From the NCBI GenBank assembly GCA_022496185.1, contig WTXG01000070.1, forward strand, positions 100,636-164,635: a DNA stretch of 64,000 nucleotides, given 5' to 3'. The stretch is from Multifurca ochricompacta (taxonomy: Eukaryota > Basidiomycota > Agaricomycetes > Russulales > Russulaceae). The position numbers and the translations under genes were made by a program. The notes beneath the pieces were generated by a model. It saw only the letters and a list, made by a program, of their open reading frames with translations, did no database searches and was not told where the DNA came from. Positions 1-10,640 of the stretch are shown piece after piece. The number at the start of each line of letters is the position of its first letter. Position 1 is the first letter of the stretch.

Positions 1-95
1 TTATTGAATACATCGGTGCTTGTCTTCTGGACTCTCCCTTGGATGCTTTGACTCGACCCTCTCAGTACTTCTGGTACTTTCCGCTTAACATCGTC
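1..95 (+). repeat. Fragment of a gypsy-1 family LTR in inverted orientation
   Basis: Bases 1-95 are close to the reverse complement of about 228-327, which lies inside the LTR that begins at 98. The match stops two or three bases before that LTR starts. It is therefore a piece of a second LTR of the same family facing the other way. The rest of it lies outside the window or was lost in a rearrangement. No coding potential. Confidence 0.75.
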
Positions 96-97
96 TT

Positions 98-676
98 TGT
101 TACGTCCGGTGCGAGACGTTCTGCACGACTTGTGCAACAGCGTCGTACGTGTGTTCAGGTAAGAGGTCAATAAGGCCTCTTGGAGTTTTAAGATGAATGA
201 GTCAAAGTCAACAGGGCTGCTCCCGAGTGACAATGTTGAGCGGAAGGTGCCAAAAGCACTGAGACGGTCGAGTCAAAGGTTTCAAGGGGAAGTCCAGAAG
301 ACGAACACCGATGTATTCAATAAGTCGAGTCTGAGGTCTACAAGGTAGTTACAGTGGACTTATATACGTAATCGAATGGGCGTCTATAGATAAGATAACG
401 GAGTCAAGTGGGCCCGAATATACAAAAGTGGAGGGCGTAAAGCCTGGCTTCTGATAGGGGATTAAGTAAGTGTCCGGTCGTAGAGATAAGGGATAAGATA
501 AGAGTCCAAACACGAGTACAGTAACACAAACATAGACAAAGGCAATCACGGGGAAGGGAGCAGGGCACGTGAGGGATCCCACGATGGAGACGTGATCTGA
601 TAATGCAAAGTAGGCGGCAAGGAGGGGTCGTTGTTAGGTAGGAGAAAGAAAGTCGGAAGAGACGGGGTTCGTAACA
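98..676 (-). repeat. 3' LTR of gypsy-1
   Basis: Starts TGTTACG and ends CGTAACA on the plus strand. It matches 6976-7555 closely along its whole length with scattered, mostly transition, differences. The high similarity suggests a fairly young insertion. It contains an open frame of 77 codons present in both LTRs, which I treat as chance. Confidence 0.92.
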
Positions 677-690
677 TCACCCCCTCTTCT
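677..690 (-). other. Polypurine tract of gypsy-1
   Basis: Read on the minus strand this is AGAAGAGGGGGTGA, directly upstream of the 3' LTR. That is the expected place of the primer for plus-strand DNA synthesis. It supports the minus-strand orientation of the element. Confidence 0.7.
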
Positions 691-707
691 GGTTCTAGCA
701 GACCCGG

Positions 708-1544
708 CTAGAAACGACTCATACCATCATCATCCTGTATCAACTCCAAGTAATCGTCGGCTACATTACGGTCATCCATCGTATAATTTTCCTTGTCCGA
801 GTCCTGCGGACATTGGTGGGTACGAAGGAACCCATACGGACCGCGCTGACCACACAGGCGGCACATGTCGTAGATCGGGCAGTCCAACTCGCGGTGCCCT
901 GAGTTATGGCGGAGGCACTTGCCGCACCATCCTGACGGATTGACAATTGTCGGGGCAACTCCTACACGGCGGAAGATGCAGAACCAGCTCCAATGGAGGT
1001 TGCTGCGACAGTGCCGACACCATTTGCGGTTCAGGGGGCAGTTCCAGCTGATGTGATACTTGCTGTCACATCGCCAGCACGTCTCTCCACGAGGGTTCTC
1101 ATGCATGCGCGGCATCTCGAACCGGTTTGGCAGCAACACAGGAGCGGCCCCCAATGATCGTGGGGGTAGGGGTCGAGCATATGTATCGGCGTACCTCTCG
1201 GCAATCGTCTGGTAGGCGTCTCCTTTCTCCAGCCTCTTCCTGATCTCCACCAACTCCTGTTCCACCTGGAACATCCCGTTCGTCAGCCTTGCCATCATCT
1301 TCGCATGCTCTTTATACTGTCTGTTAAGCGTTGTGCGCAATGTCAAGTTCTTCTGCAGTCTCATCACCTCGGCTTTGAGACGCGGAAGGCGCATGTCGTT
1401 GAGCACTTCATCGATGGCAAAGGCGCGGGAGTCTTCGGCAGCCAGATGTCCAAGCTGCTCGTCAGTCATGGTGTGGTGAAGATGTCCTGTATACCTTTCT
1501 TCTAAATAGACTGGGGCTCCATAGACAGGGCCATCTTTCTTCAT
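708..1544 (-). CDS. Accessory zinc-knuckle protein encoded at the 3' end of gypsy-1
   Basis: A 278-codon intact frame lies between the chromodomain frame and the 3' LTR, in the place where some retroelements carry an extra gene. Residues about 45-120 look like an amphipathic coiled coil, rich in Leu, Glu, Arg and Lys. The second half carries four compact Cys/His clusters, starting near CWRCDSKYH, WCRHCRSN, WCGKCLRHN and MCRLCGQRG. These resemble zinc knuckles or small treble-clef motifs and imply nucleic-acid binding. The last ~35 residues are acidic. The frame overlaps the end of the chromodomain frame (1462-2307) by about 80 bases. It is one of the few undamaged frames of the element. I do not recognise a named family. 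A second Gag-like nucleocapsid or an RNA chaperone is possible. Confidence 0.6.
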   Translation of the reverse strand: MKKDGPVYGAPVYLEERYTGHLHHTMTDEQLGHLAAEDSRAFAIDEVLNDMRLPRLKAEVMRLQKNLTLRTTLNRQYKEHAKMMARLTNGMFQVEQELVEIRKRLEKGDAYQTIAERYADTYARPLPPRSLGAAPVLLPNRFEMPRMHENPRGETCWRCDSKYHISWNCPLNRKWCRHCRSNLHWSWFCIFRRVGVAPTIVNPSGWCGKCLRHNSGHRELDCPIYDMCRLCGQRGPYGFLRTHQCPQDSDKENYTMDDRNVADDYLELIQDDDGMSRF

Positions 1545-2307
1545 ACACCCGCGACATCCATTCCTCCATTGGTGTAAAATATGTACTTGGCGATGGCGAC
1601 AGTCCCGTCAGCCATGGTGATCTCGAGGGGAAGTAGGTCGAAGAATTGGGGTTGTTAGCAAAGAAGGGGAATTCCGGCACCTCATCATCCAGCTCCATGC
1701 CGAGCAGGTCATTTGGGTGTGGCTCTTCGCTGTGCTTGAAATCGTCATTTGGGTTGGGGGACTGGTTTTTGACTCGGGCCTCAGCAGCTTCGTAGTCGAT
1801 TGGGGAGGAGGGACGTGTGGAGGGATGAGCAGAAGGGAAGTTCTCAACCACTGCAGTGGTGGCGGTGAAGGCATCGATGGCAGCGTTGGCAGCGATAAAA
1901 GACATGATAGATTGGATAGTGTTAGAACGTTGCTGGGGGAGCATGTACTGAAGAAATGGATGGGGCTCCGGGGCGTTTCTTTTAAACATTTCTAGGCGCT
2001 TCTGGGTGCCGAATGTGGAACTCCGAGATAAGGGTGGAGCAGAGATATCCCTGGCGGGTTCCCACGAATTGTCAGAGTCTGGGAATCCCTTCCACTTGAT
2101 CAGGTAATGTAGTTTGCGCCCTCGGCCTTGTCGCTTGGAGTCTAAAACGCGCTCCACTTCCCATTCTTCTTCACCATCGATAAGGTCAGGCGGGGGTCTC
2201 GGGAAGTTCTCTCCATGAATGGAGGTTTCCTTGAAAGGGGTCAGAAGCTTGGCATGGAAGACTGGATGGATCTTCCATTTCGGCGGTAACTGCAACTTGT
2301 AAGACAC
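1462..2307 (-). CDS. gypsy-1 pol C-terminus: integrase end, chromodomain and tail
   Basis: A 281-codon frame. Residues 1-40 contain the end of the integrase (WKIHPVFHAKLLTPF), typical of gypsy elements. Next comes a chromodomain (about residues 45-95) with EEEWEVERVLDSK, the LHYLIKWKGF strand and the SWEPA end, including the aromatic residues that bind methylated histone tails. A long low-complexity acidic and proline-rich tail of about 180 residues follows. Chromodomains direct chromovirus integration to heterochromatin. The frame must originally have been continuous with the integrase; frameshifts upstream separate it. Confidence 0.85.
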   Translation of the reverse strand: MSYKLQLPPKWKIHPVFHAKLLTPFKETSIHGENFPRPPPDLIDGEEEWEVERVLDSKRQGRGRKLHYLIKWKGFPDSDNSWEPARDISAPPLSRSSTFGTQKRLEMFKRNAPEPHPFLQYMLPQQRSNTIQSIMSFIAANAAIDAFTATTAVVENFPSAHPSTRPSSPIDYEAAEARVKNQSPNPNDDFKHSEEPHPNDLLGMELDDEVPEFPFFANNPNSSTYFPSRSPWLTGLSPSPSTYFTPMEEWMSRVYEERWPCLWSPSLFRRKVYRTSSPHHD

Positions 2308-3228
2308 ATCTGACAGCTTCCTTGTGATCCGGAAGGGTCCGTGACGTCGGGGTGCTAATTTGGCCGAGGGGTGTGACGTGTGAATGTTCTACCCTCGAGC
2401 CATACCCAGTCATTGGTCTGATAAGGTGTGAATGTGCTTGGCTGTGCTGCCAGAAGCTGTTGCACCTTTACCAGATTTTCATTGGCTGATTTCCGCAGCT
2501 CCTCCCATTGGCCGATTCGTTCGGTTACTGACGGGACGTTGATAGGCTTATCTGCCCATGTGGTGCGTGGAGTCCAGCCCATGATAAGGGAGAAGGGGGT
2601 GGATTTCGTTGTTCCATTGGGCCATGAGTTGTGAGCGAATTCCGCCGTCGACAGCCATTCTGCCCAGTCGTCCTGCCTGCCGTTGCACCAAAACCGGAGA
2701 TACTGTTCTAACCATTGATTCGTCCGCTCGGACTGTCCATCTGTCTGTGGATGGTATGCCGTCGAGATGTTCTGCGTGATGTCCAGCGTCTTGCATAAGG
2801 CCCTCGCAAACGCCGATGTGAAACGGGTGTCTCGGTCAGAGATGATCTTTTAGGGAGTCCGTAGTGACGGTATACATGGTTCAGGTATAGTTTCGCCACT
2901 CCTTCGGCTGTGATAGTTTCGTTGCAGGGAATAAGAGGGCCGCTTTGGAGCAATCATGATCCGTGACTGTAAGGATAGTGTCAAAGCCTTGTGATTTGGG
3001 CAGCTTGACAATGAAGTCCATGGCGATGGTCTGGAAAGGAGTCGAGGTACTGGGAGTGATGGGGTACATTGGTGGGACTTTGGGTGCGTGTTCACCTTGT
3101 TTGCCTGACATGCTGCACACCCTTGTACGTAGCTCTCGACATCCTTTTTCATATTGGGCCACCATAGTCTCGTTTAGCCAGGGCATAGGTGTTGGCAATG
3201 CCTGGATGGCCGGCAGAGGGAAGGTCAT
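2307..3228 (-). pseudogene. gypsy-1 integrase, frameshifted
   Basis: Fragments in different minus-strand frames spell an integrase core. The zinc-binding region ends with YVQGCAACQANK. The first catalytic Asp is in AMDFIVKLPKSQGFD and the second in a SDRDTRF-like segment. The usual HPQTDGQSER-like glutamate segment and the WAEWL helix follow in other frames. At least three one-base shifts are needed to read it through, for example near 3152, 3100 and 2840. The enzyme would insert retrotransposon cDNA into the genome; this copy cannot make it. Confidence 0.8.
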
Positions 3229-3580
3229 GATGAAAATGGATCACCCCCCTCTTAATGTTGTCGCCACCGGTGACAACGAGTCGGTCCCCGTCTTTCCACC
3301 ACAGACCGTTGATCTTCTTTAGATTATGAGCATCAGCCCATGAACGGCACAGGTCTGGTTCATGTTTTGGGAGACTTGTGCCCAGAGTCCATGTCATGGA
3401 GACTGACAACGGCCGTTTGGCAAATACTTCTTCTGGGAGGACAGTGATGTTGTTATTGTCATCCTCCCCTATATGCATGTCTGGTCTGCGCGACAATGCA
3501 TCTGCTCTAGCGTTCTGACTCCCGGCAATGTGTTTCAACGTGAAATTGTATTCTTCCAATTCCAAGACCTCTCGTGCCAC
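3149..3580 (-). pseudogene. gypsy-1 RNase H end and integrase zinc-finger region
   Basis: A 143-codon frame beginning in the conserved RNase H tail (NFTLKHIAGSQNARADALSR). It continues through a linker into the HHCC zinc finger of integrase (HFHHDLPSAGHPGIANTY). It ends at a one-base deletion just before the conserved WWP motif that normally follows. The frame upstream ended at another shift near 3650. Confidence 0.8.
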
Positions 3581-3629
3581 ACGTCGACTGATCTTATGAG
3601 GTTCTTTCCAGTATAAGAGGTTAGAATGA

Positions 3630-4100
3630 TCAGTGTGGATGACGGTTTGTGGGGGTCCCAGCCAGGTAGGGTCGCCAGTGTCGCAACGCCTTGACTATGG
3701 CTAAGAGTTCCCTGTCCCAGATGTCGTAATTTCTCTCAGCAGGGGAGAAGGTTTCGGAGTAATATGCCACTGGGTGAAGCACTTGTACGGCATCTCTCTG
3801 GTATAATACTGCCCCATTCGCAAAGCGTGAGGCGTCCACCTCTACCTCGAAGGGGTGGCTCAGATCTGGTTGGATAAGTACTGGTTCCGAGCCGACGAGG
3901 TCCCTAATCTGTTCAAACGCCTGCTGTTGTGCGGCATCCCAATGCCATGGTACGTCCTTTTTCAGTAGGTCGTTCAGTGGTCGCGCTATGCCTGAAAATC
4001 CCTTGACGAATCGTCGGTAGAAGTTACAGAATCCGATGAACGATCGGACATCCTTGACGCAGGTCGGCACGGGCCACTCCCGGATCCCCTGTACCTTCAT
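3630..4100 (-). pseudogene. gypsy-1 reverse transcriptase thumb and RNase H
   Basis: A 156-codon frame with the RT connection motif (RSFIGFCNFYRRFVKGFS), the Asp-containing RNase H start (EVEVDASRFANGAVL) and the YDIWDRELLAIVKAL helix. It opens at a missing C after the preceding RT fragment (…RMDP). It closes near 3650, where the TDHSNL-like segment continues in another frame. Confidence 0.85.
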
Positions 4101-4611
4101 GGGTCCATGCGCACTTGTCCTCCTTCCAGGATGACCCCTAGATACTCAACACTCCGTTGTTCGAAAGAGCATTTGGCAGGTTTAAGGTAGAGATCATGTT
4201 CCTGCAGTACATCCAGTACCTGATGTACACGACGTCGATGGTAGTCCAAATCATCCGTGGTGGCTACTAGGATGTCGTCCATGTAGACCACTACTTCTCC
4301 CGTGAGAATGAGATCGCGGAGGATGTGGTTCATCATAGACTGAAACGTTGCCGGTGAGTTCGTGAGACCAAAAAACATAACATTGGGTTCGAACAACCCT
4401 TGATTTGTTTTGAACGCCGCCTTGCACTGATCACCTTCCTTGATTCTAACGTTATTGTAGCCCCATCGTATGTCCATCTTCGAGAAGAGGGACTTATCCC
4501 TCATAGTGTCAATGAGTTCGGAAATGAGCGGCAGGGGGTAGGCATTCTTTACAGTGTATGTGTTAATTCGCCAGTAATCCTGAACCGGTCGCAGCTTGCC
4601 GTCCTTTTTTT
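4097..4611 (-). pseudogene. gypsy-1 reverse transcriptase core
   Basis: Contains the RT palm and fingers: [36 protein letters not shown] and the catalytic [12 protein letters not shown]. The frame is open from a short A run near 4605 down to 4097. The run is one A short compared with the related element at 23580, which has the extra Lys before DGKLRP. The upstream protease/RT frame therefore stops soon after the same point. Confidence 0.88.
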
Positions 4612-5376
4612 GATGAAGAAGAAGGGCGAGGCGTACTGCGACTTGGATGGGCGAATATATCCTTTTGCCAAGTGTTCTTCAAGGAATTCTGTCAGTGCCA
4701 CCTGCTCAGACTGGGACAGCGGATAGATTTTGCAATCTATTGCTGTAGGTGTATCGGGGAGTAGGTCTATGGCGTGGTCCCATGGTCTGGAAGGTGGAAA
4801 ACGCTGGGATTCTTCTTCGGAGAACACCTTCCAATGCCTATGGTAGACACTCGGCACTATGTCGCGGTATGTTTTTTCTGTCTGCCCCTGTATTGCCTTT
4901 TGAGCTAACTCTGATGCTTTAGTGACATAACAGTGACCTGGGTCTTCCTCTCCTGTGCTTGTGGCTTTTATTGTCAGATGTCGGACTGCGTAGTCATAGC
5001 CTATGGACGTAATGATAGTGGGATATGATTCTTTGTCCATTGTCGCGTCAGCCCAGTTGATCTTGGGCTCAAACGCGGCAAGCCACGGATATCCTAAGAT
5101 GAGATCTTCGTCTCCCAAGTCTGTAATCAGGAAACGAATGTTCTTCATGGTTTCTCCAACCTGGACTTTTAGATCCGTGTAATGAGTGATCTTTCCAGCG
5201 CGATTGGCCGTTCCGTCAATGTTCCAAATGTTCTTTTCCTGGGGAAGTGCCAGCTGTCCCAGACCCATCGTCTTGATTAGTCGTGGGTGAATAAAATTGT
5301 CTGTGGCTCCGGAGTCCACTAGAATATCTCGATCGGCCGTCCTCTGTGTAGTTTCAAAATGGACTGGTATTTTCAA
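4549..5376 (-). pseudogene. gypsy-1 aspartic protease and start of RT
   Basis: A 275-codon frame. The retropepsin active site is DSGATDNFIHP (near residue 22), followed by the flap region and the ILGYPWLAAFEPKINW segment typical of gypsy proteases. After a linker comes the start of RT: YHRHWKVFSEEES, PWDHAIDLLPDTP and [20 protein letters not shown]. It then runs out of frame at an A-run deletion. It lies downstream of gag in a different frame, so expression would normally need frameshifting or a separate start. Confidence 0.87.
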
Positions 5377-5444
5377 TGATTTGAATCAACTAGCATACAC
5401 AGAGGTAACATGGAGTGCTCGCACCCAGGCCGATGGGTTTGAGC

Positions 5445-6956
5445 CTAACAAAAATCCTTCTTTGCAAACGCCTTCTCTACTAGTATAGCGCGCACTTCCT
5501 CACTCTCCTTCATCATGTTGGCCCATATGTCCTGAGCTTTTTCTTCTTTTGACCGCTTGTCCACAGCGGGGGGGTTGTTCTGGACAGGGTGTTCTGGTGC
5601 CACCGTGGCAACGGCAACTTGTGCTCCCTTCTTGGGACAATCCCGGGACATGTGTCCCAATGCTCTGCAACGGAAGCAGCGCCCTTCTTTCATTAGTGTC
5701 TGTCGCTCGTCTTCCGTAAGTGCTGCCCGAGCTCGGGCTCGATCTGCAGAGGTATCCATAGCATTTGGATCCTTCTGGCCATGTGGCGTGGGCTTTACTC
5801 CGAATGCTGCCTTCCACTGGTCTCGGGTTTTTCCCTTTTTGGTGTCAACTCCAAACCTTGTCTGGAAATCAAGGTAGTCTTGTTGCTGTCTCCGAGCAGC
5901 GTCAACCCATGTGTCCCAGTCGTGGGGGTGATGAAACTGAATAATATTCTTGACCAGGGGGTTGGGCAAACCCTGTGAAAAGAGGTCTAGCGTTGCCTCT
6001 TCATCCGTGTCATAGCCGGCCCTGTTGGCTAGACTTCTGAACTTGGCGACGTATGCATCAAGTTCTCCCTTCTCCATTCTAAGGGACTTTAATTCCCGGG
6101 CTGCCTTCTGCTTGGCCTGCCCATCCGTGAAGGCATCTTTGAACCGCTCAGCGATGGTCTCCCAAAGACCTTCACTAGTGGTACGACGTCCACTTTCGAC
6201 TTGTTCATTCAGCCATTCCAGCTGTTCCATGGTCCAGTCGTCAACCGCATCCCCCCGAATCAGGGAAAGGAACAGATTGGCTCGTTGAAATGGATTGACA
6301 ATCTGTGGGACGTCATGGTTGAAGTTTTTAAAGGTTGTGAACTCCAACATGAATTTTTTGCTTTGTGAGCGATCCCCAGTGAACGTTTGGGGAAGCACTC
6401 CTGATAATCGTCCGGACGGGGGAGGGATGTTTGGTGGTGCTGCCACTGGGGCTGGTGGGGCGGGGTCTGGAAGTTGGGCGGCAATGGTGGACATGTTTTG
6501 GTAAAACGGGGTGGCGGTGTTGGTGGATTGTATAGAGATCTGGGGAGTTGTCAAAGCAGGGGCTCTGAACGTGACAACTTCAGGTGCAACTGGGGCTGTA
6601 GACGACGCTAATACCAGTGCTTCTTCGCTAGGTTCTTCTACGTACTCCTCTGGTTCGGAGTCCGTGATAATGGCCGGAGGGTTTTCTCTCCACGGGCCTA
6701 GTCCAAATTCAGGTGGGGCAGGTCTGGTTGTAACCCAAGAGTTTCGACTGTCCGAGTATCGGATACAATACCAAACTCTTTTCTCTTCGTCGTATTCTAC
6801 CGGTTGGTATCTTCCGTCGTGATAGACGTAGTATCCAAACTCGGATTCAAAGTCCTTCCAGGCGGCAGAGCCAAGTACTTGCTGTGAAAGATTATTCTCG
6901 TCTCTGCGTTCGATGAGCTCTTCGCGGAAGAGGGTCTGACTGCGGCTGGAAGCCAC
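5445..6956 (-). CDS. gypsy-1 Gag polyprotein
   Basis: An intact 503-codon frame. The N-terminal third is Pro- and acid-rich. The Ty3-type capsid region runs through residues ~190-370, with FTGDRSQSKKFMLEF, DDWTMEQLEWL and DLFSQGLPNPLVK-like blocks. A CCHC zinc knuckle (CFRCRALGHMSRDC) near residue 430 binds RNA. It packages element RNA into cytoplasmic particles. The ATG at 6956 lies close inside the 5' LTR (6976), leaving a very short leader. It is the best preserved gene of the element. Confidence 0.9.
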   Translation of the reverse strand: MASSRSQTLFREELIERRDENNLSQQVLGSAAWKDFESEFGYYVYHDGRYQPVEYDEEKRVWYCIRYSDSRNSWVTTRPAPPEFGLGPWRENPPAIITDSEPEEYVEEPSEEALVLASSTAPVAPEVVTFRAPALTTPQISIQSTNTATPFYQNMSTIAAQLPDPAPPAPVAAPPNIPPPSGRLSGVLPQTFTGDRSQSKKFMLEFTTFKNFNHDVPQIVNPFQRANLFLSLIRGDAVDDWTMEQLEWLNEQVESGRRTTSEGLWETIAERFKDAFTDGQAKQKAARELKSLRMEKGELDAYVAKFRSLANRAGYDTDEEATLDLFSQGLPNPLVKNIIQFHHPHDWDTWVDAARRQQQDYLDFQTRFGVDTKKGKTRDQWKAAFGVKPTPHGQKDPNAMDTSADRARARAALTEDERQTLMKEGRCFRCRALGHMSRDCPKKGAQVAVATVAPEHPVQNNPPAVDKRSKEEKAQDIWANMMKESEEVRAILVEKAFAKKDFC

Positions 6957-6975
6957 TGTGAGAGACTTGACTTGA

Positions 6976-7555
6976 TGTTACGTCCGGTGTGAGACGTTCC
7001 GCACGACTTGTGCGACAGCGTTGTACGTATGTTCAGATAAGAAGTCAATAAGACCTCTTGGAGTGTTTAAGATGGATGAGTCAAAGTCAACGGGGCTGTT
7101 CCCGAGTGACAATGTTGAGCGGAAAGTGCCAAAAGCACTGAGACGGTCGAGTCAAAGGTTTCAAGGGGAAGTCCAGAAGACAAACACCGATGTATTCAAT
7201 AAGTCGAGTCTGAGGTCTACAAGGTAGCTACAGTGGACTTATATACGTAATCGAATGGGTGTCTATAGATAAGATAACGGAGTCAAGTGGGCCCGAATAT
7301 ACGAAAGCGGAGGGCGTAAAGCCTGGCTTCTGATAGGGGATTAAGTAAGTGTCCGGTCGTAAAGATAAGGGATAAGATAAGAGTCCAAACACAGGTATAG
7401 TAACACAAACATAGACAAAGGCGGTCACGGGGAAGGGAGCAGGGCACGTGAAGGATCCCACGATGGAGACGTGATCTGATAATGTAAAGTAGGTGGCAAG
7501 GAGGGGTCGTCGTTTGGTAGGAGAAAGAAAGTCGGAAGAGACGGGGTTCGTAACA
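6976..7555 (-). repeat. 5' LTR of gypsy-1
   Basis: TGTTACG...GTAACA, about 580 bp, the partner of 98-676. Its outer flank (7556 onward) is the RT/RNase H coding sequence of another gypsy element, so it sits inside or against that element. Confidence 0.92.
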
Positions 7556-9050
7556 ATTCCAGTGCCAAGGTATGTCCTTCTTCAACAGATCGTTAAGTGG
7601 TCGGGCTATGGCAGAGAATCCTTTGACAAATTGTCAATAGAAGTTGCAAAAACCAATGAATGATCGGACGTCCTTGGTACACTGGGGGGTAGACCATTCC
7701 CGAATTCCTTGTACTTTTATGGGGTCCATGTGTACCCGCCCTCCTTCCAGGATGACACCTAGATATTCAATGCTAGTTTGCTCGAAGGAACACTTGGTGG
7801 GCTTCAGGTAAAGGTTGTGTTTTGTCAGGATGTTGAGCACCTCGTGAACTCTGGCTTGGTGATGGTTGATGTCGTTTCCTGTGGCCACCAATATATCATC
7901 CATATATACAACTACCTCCTCCATAAGGATCAGATCTTGGAAGATGTGGTTCATCATCAACTGAAAGGTTGCTGGTGAATTTGTCAGGCTGAAAAACATG
8001 ACATTGGGTTCAAAAAGTCCTTGATTGGTCTTGAAGGCGGCTTTGGGTTGGTTGCCTTCACGGATATGAATGTTGTTGTAACCCCAGCAAATGTCCATTT
8101 TCGAGAATAAGGCCTTGTCATGCATTTTGTTGATAATTTCAGAGATCAGGGGGGGGGTAGTTGTTTTTCACCATTAGCTCATTAATCCATCTGTAGTCCT
8201 GTACTGGTCATAACTTTCCATCCTTCTTTTTGATGAAGAAGAAAGGCAAAGTGTAAGGAGAGTTTGATGGTCAGATATACCCTTTAGCCAAATGTTCTTC
8301 CAAGAAGGTTGAGAGCACCTCCTTCTCGGGCTGAGACAGTGGATAGATTTTACAGTCAACTGCCTGTGGGGCATCCAGGATAAAGTCAATGGTGTGATCC
8401 CATGGCCAAGAAGGGGGAAAGCATTGTGACTCTTCTTCTGAGAAAACTTTTCAATGTCAATGATATTCTTTGGGGACCACCTCTTCAAATGTCTTTTCTG
8501 AATTTTTCTGTGCCTCTGCCTGAGCCAGCTCCGATGCCTTTGTCACATAACAATATACCTGATCCACAGGTTCCACATCACTCCAGGTGACTGCTGACCC
8601 CATGACTATAGCATGGGTAAGGGGGTGTCATGCAGCATAATCATATCCCAAGGATGTAATAAGAACCAGATAGAAATCCTTGTCCATGGTTGCCTCTGCC
8701 CAGTTGATCTTTGGTTTGAATGCTGCCAGCCAAGGATATCCTAAGACCATGTCTTCATCTCCTAGATCCATAACGAGGAAACGAAGTTGTTTAGTTCACT
8801 CCCCAACCTGTACTTCCAGGTCACAGCAATGTGTAATCTTTCCCACTTTGTTAGCAGTTCCATCTATGTTCCATATGTTCTTTTCTTGGGGAAGTAACTG
8901 CATCCCCAATCCTAATGTTCTCTGGAGCCTTTGACTGATGAAATTGTTGGTAGCTCCCAAATCAATCAAGATTCGTCTGTTGGCTGTCTTCTGTCATGTT
9001 TCAAAATGAACTGGTATTTTCAGGGACTTGAAATGACTAGTATATACAGA
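7556..9050 (-). pseudogene. gypsy-2 protease and reverse transcriptase remnant
   Basis: Encodes a decayed protease (DLGATNNF in place of the usual DSGAT), the RT fingers, [10 protein letters not shown] (Arg of the relative replaced by Cys), [12 protein letters not shown] and the connection segment. In-frame TGA codons lie where gypsy-1 has Arg: GYI-stop-PS, KL-stop-PVQDY and FCNFY-stop-QF. The fragment ends at the junction with the gypsy-1 LTR. Confidence 0.85.
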
Positions 9051-9094
9051 AGTTACATGGAGTGCTCTTTCCCAGGCCAATGGGGTTGAGCCAA

Positions 9095-10591
9095 TTAAAA
9101 ATCCTTCTGGCCAAAGGCCTTATCGACAAGCAGGGCATGCACTGCTTTGTCTTTGTTCATCATGTGCTCCCAAATTGCTGCAGCTTTTTGTTCTTTGGTT
9201 TTTGGGGCAGTTGTTGGGTTTTCTTTAACAGGTGGCAGAGCTTCGGTGGTGGCGGTAGAAGTGGTTGCCACAGTTGCCTTGGCAGTGCGAACTGTTTTCT
9301 TTGGACAAAACCATGACATATGTCCCTGGGCCTGGCAGTGGAAGCAGCACCCTTCTTTCATAAGGGTTTTCTTTTCATCATCGGTGAGTGCTGCATGGGC
9401 TCTGGTGCAATCTGCCGATGTGTCCATGGTGTTGGGATCTCATGAAGTTGCAGGTTTGACTCCAAATGCTGCCTTCCACTGGTCATGGGTTTTACCCTTC
9501 TTTGTATCTACACTGAAGCACATCTGGAAATCCAAATAATCCTGCTGTTGTCTTCTAGCAGTGTTTGTCCATTGGCTCCATGACTCAGGGTGATGGAATT
9601 GAATGATGTTCTTCACCAGGGGGTTGGGTAATCCCTGGGAGAAGAGGTCCAATGTGGCCTCCTCGTTCACATCATACCCTGCTCTCTTGGCCAAGTTGCA
9701 GAATTTGGCTACATAACTGTCCGAATCTCCTCTTTCCATTTTCAGGGTCTTTAATTCTCTGGCAGCCTTTTGCTTGGCCTGCCCATCTGTGAAGGCATCT
9801 TTGAATCTCTGTGCCACTATATCCCACAGATCCTTGTCTGTGGTTCTGGTTCTGGCTGTAATCCTGTCATTCAGCCATTCTATCTGTTCCATTGTCCAGT
9901 CATCTACGGAGTCTCCTCTGATGAGCAAGAGGAAGAGGTTGGTGTGTTGGAAGGGGTTCACTATCTGTGGGACATCATGATTGAAATTTTTGAATGTCTC
10001 AAACTCAAGCATGAACTTTTTGCTCTGAGAATGATTGCCAGTGAATGTGGTTGGCAGGACTCCTGTAAGGCATCCTGATGGGGGAGGGAGGTTCGGTACT
10101 GGGACAACTGGAGTTGGGTTGGGTAACTGTGCAGCAATGGTGGACATGATTGGGTAGGTGATAGTTGGGGTGTCTGAGGTTTGCCATGTGATCTGGGGAG
10201 AGGCCAAAGCAGATGTTCTGAACATGGTACTCTCGGGTACAACTGTCTGAGCCATAACACTAGTGGCTATGACTTGTGTGTCTTCACTGCTTTCTTCAAT
10301 ATATTCTTCTGGTTCTGAATTGGTGATGATAGCTGGAGGATTCTCTCTCCAAGGCCCTAAGCCGTATTCTGGTGGGGTGGGTCCTGTAGTAACCCAGGAA
10401 CAGTGGCTCCTAGAGTAACGGATATGGTACCAAACCTGTTTCTCTTTGTCATATTCAACAGGCTGGTACTGGTCATTGTGATAGATGTAGTATCCAAACT
10501 CGGTTTCAAAGTCTTTCCAGATGGCAGAGCCAAGGACTTGTTGTGAAAGATTATCCTCATCTTGGCGGTCAATGAGTTCTTCATTGTGCAA
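9095..10591 (-). pseudogene. gypsy-2 Gag remnant
   Basis: Two frames in register (9440-10591, 383 codons; 9095-9427, 110 codons) are separated by one stop codon near 9437. They parallel the gypsy-1 Gag, including the capsid region and a zinc knuckle (CFHCQAQGHMSWFC). The knuckle keeps its Cys and His, but its neighbouring Arg residues are changed to His, Gln and Trp. Confidence 0.87.
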
Positions 10592-10640
10592 GGTCTGGCT
10601 TCAACTGGATGAAGCCACAGTGGGGAGAGACTCAGCTTAA

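Larger units (their letters stand above)
98..7555 (-). mobile_element. Ty3/gypsy retrotransposon 'gypsy-1' with two LTRs
   Basis: Two LTRs of about 580 bp in direct orientation (98-676 and 6976-7555), both with TGTTAC...GTAACA ends, bracket gag, protease, reverse transcriptase, RNase H, integrase and chromodomain sequences on the minus strand. A purine-rich tract sits beside the left LTR, so that one is the 3' LTR. The chromodomain after the integrase places it in the chromovirus group. Pol is broken by several one-base frameshifts, so the copy should be non-autonomous. The five bases outside each LTR differ (GTCTT and ATTCC), so there is no target site duplication. An extra gene lies between the chromodomain and the 3' LTR. 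Confidence 0.93.

Noticed and set aside
349..582. 77-codon hydrophobic frame on the minus strand, also present in the other gypsy-1 LTR (7228-7461)
   Set aside because: It lies wholly inside the LTRs, which are similar because they are copies of each other; conservation between them says nothing about coding. No known family.
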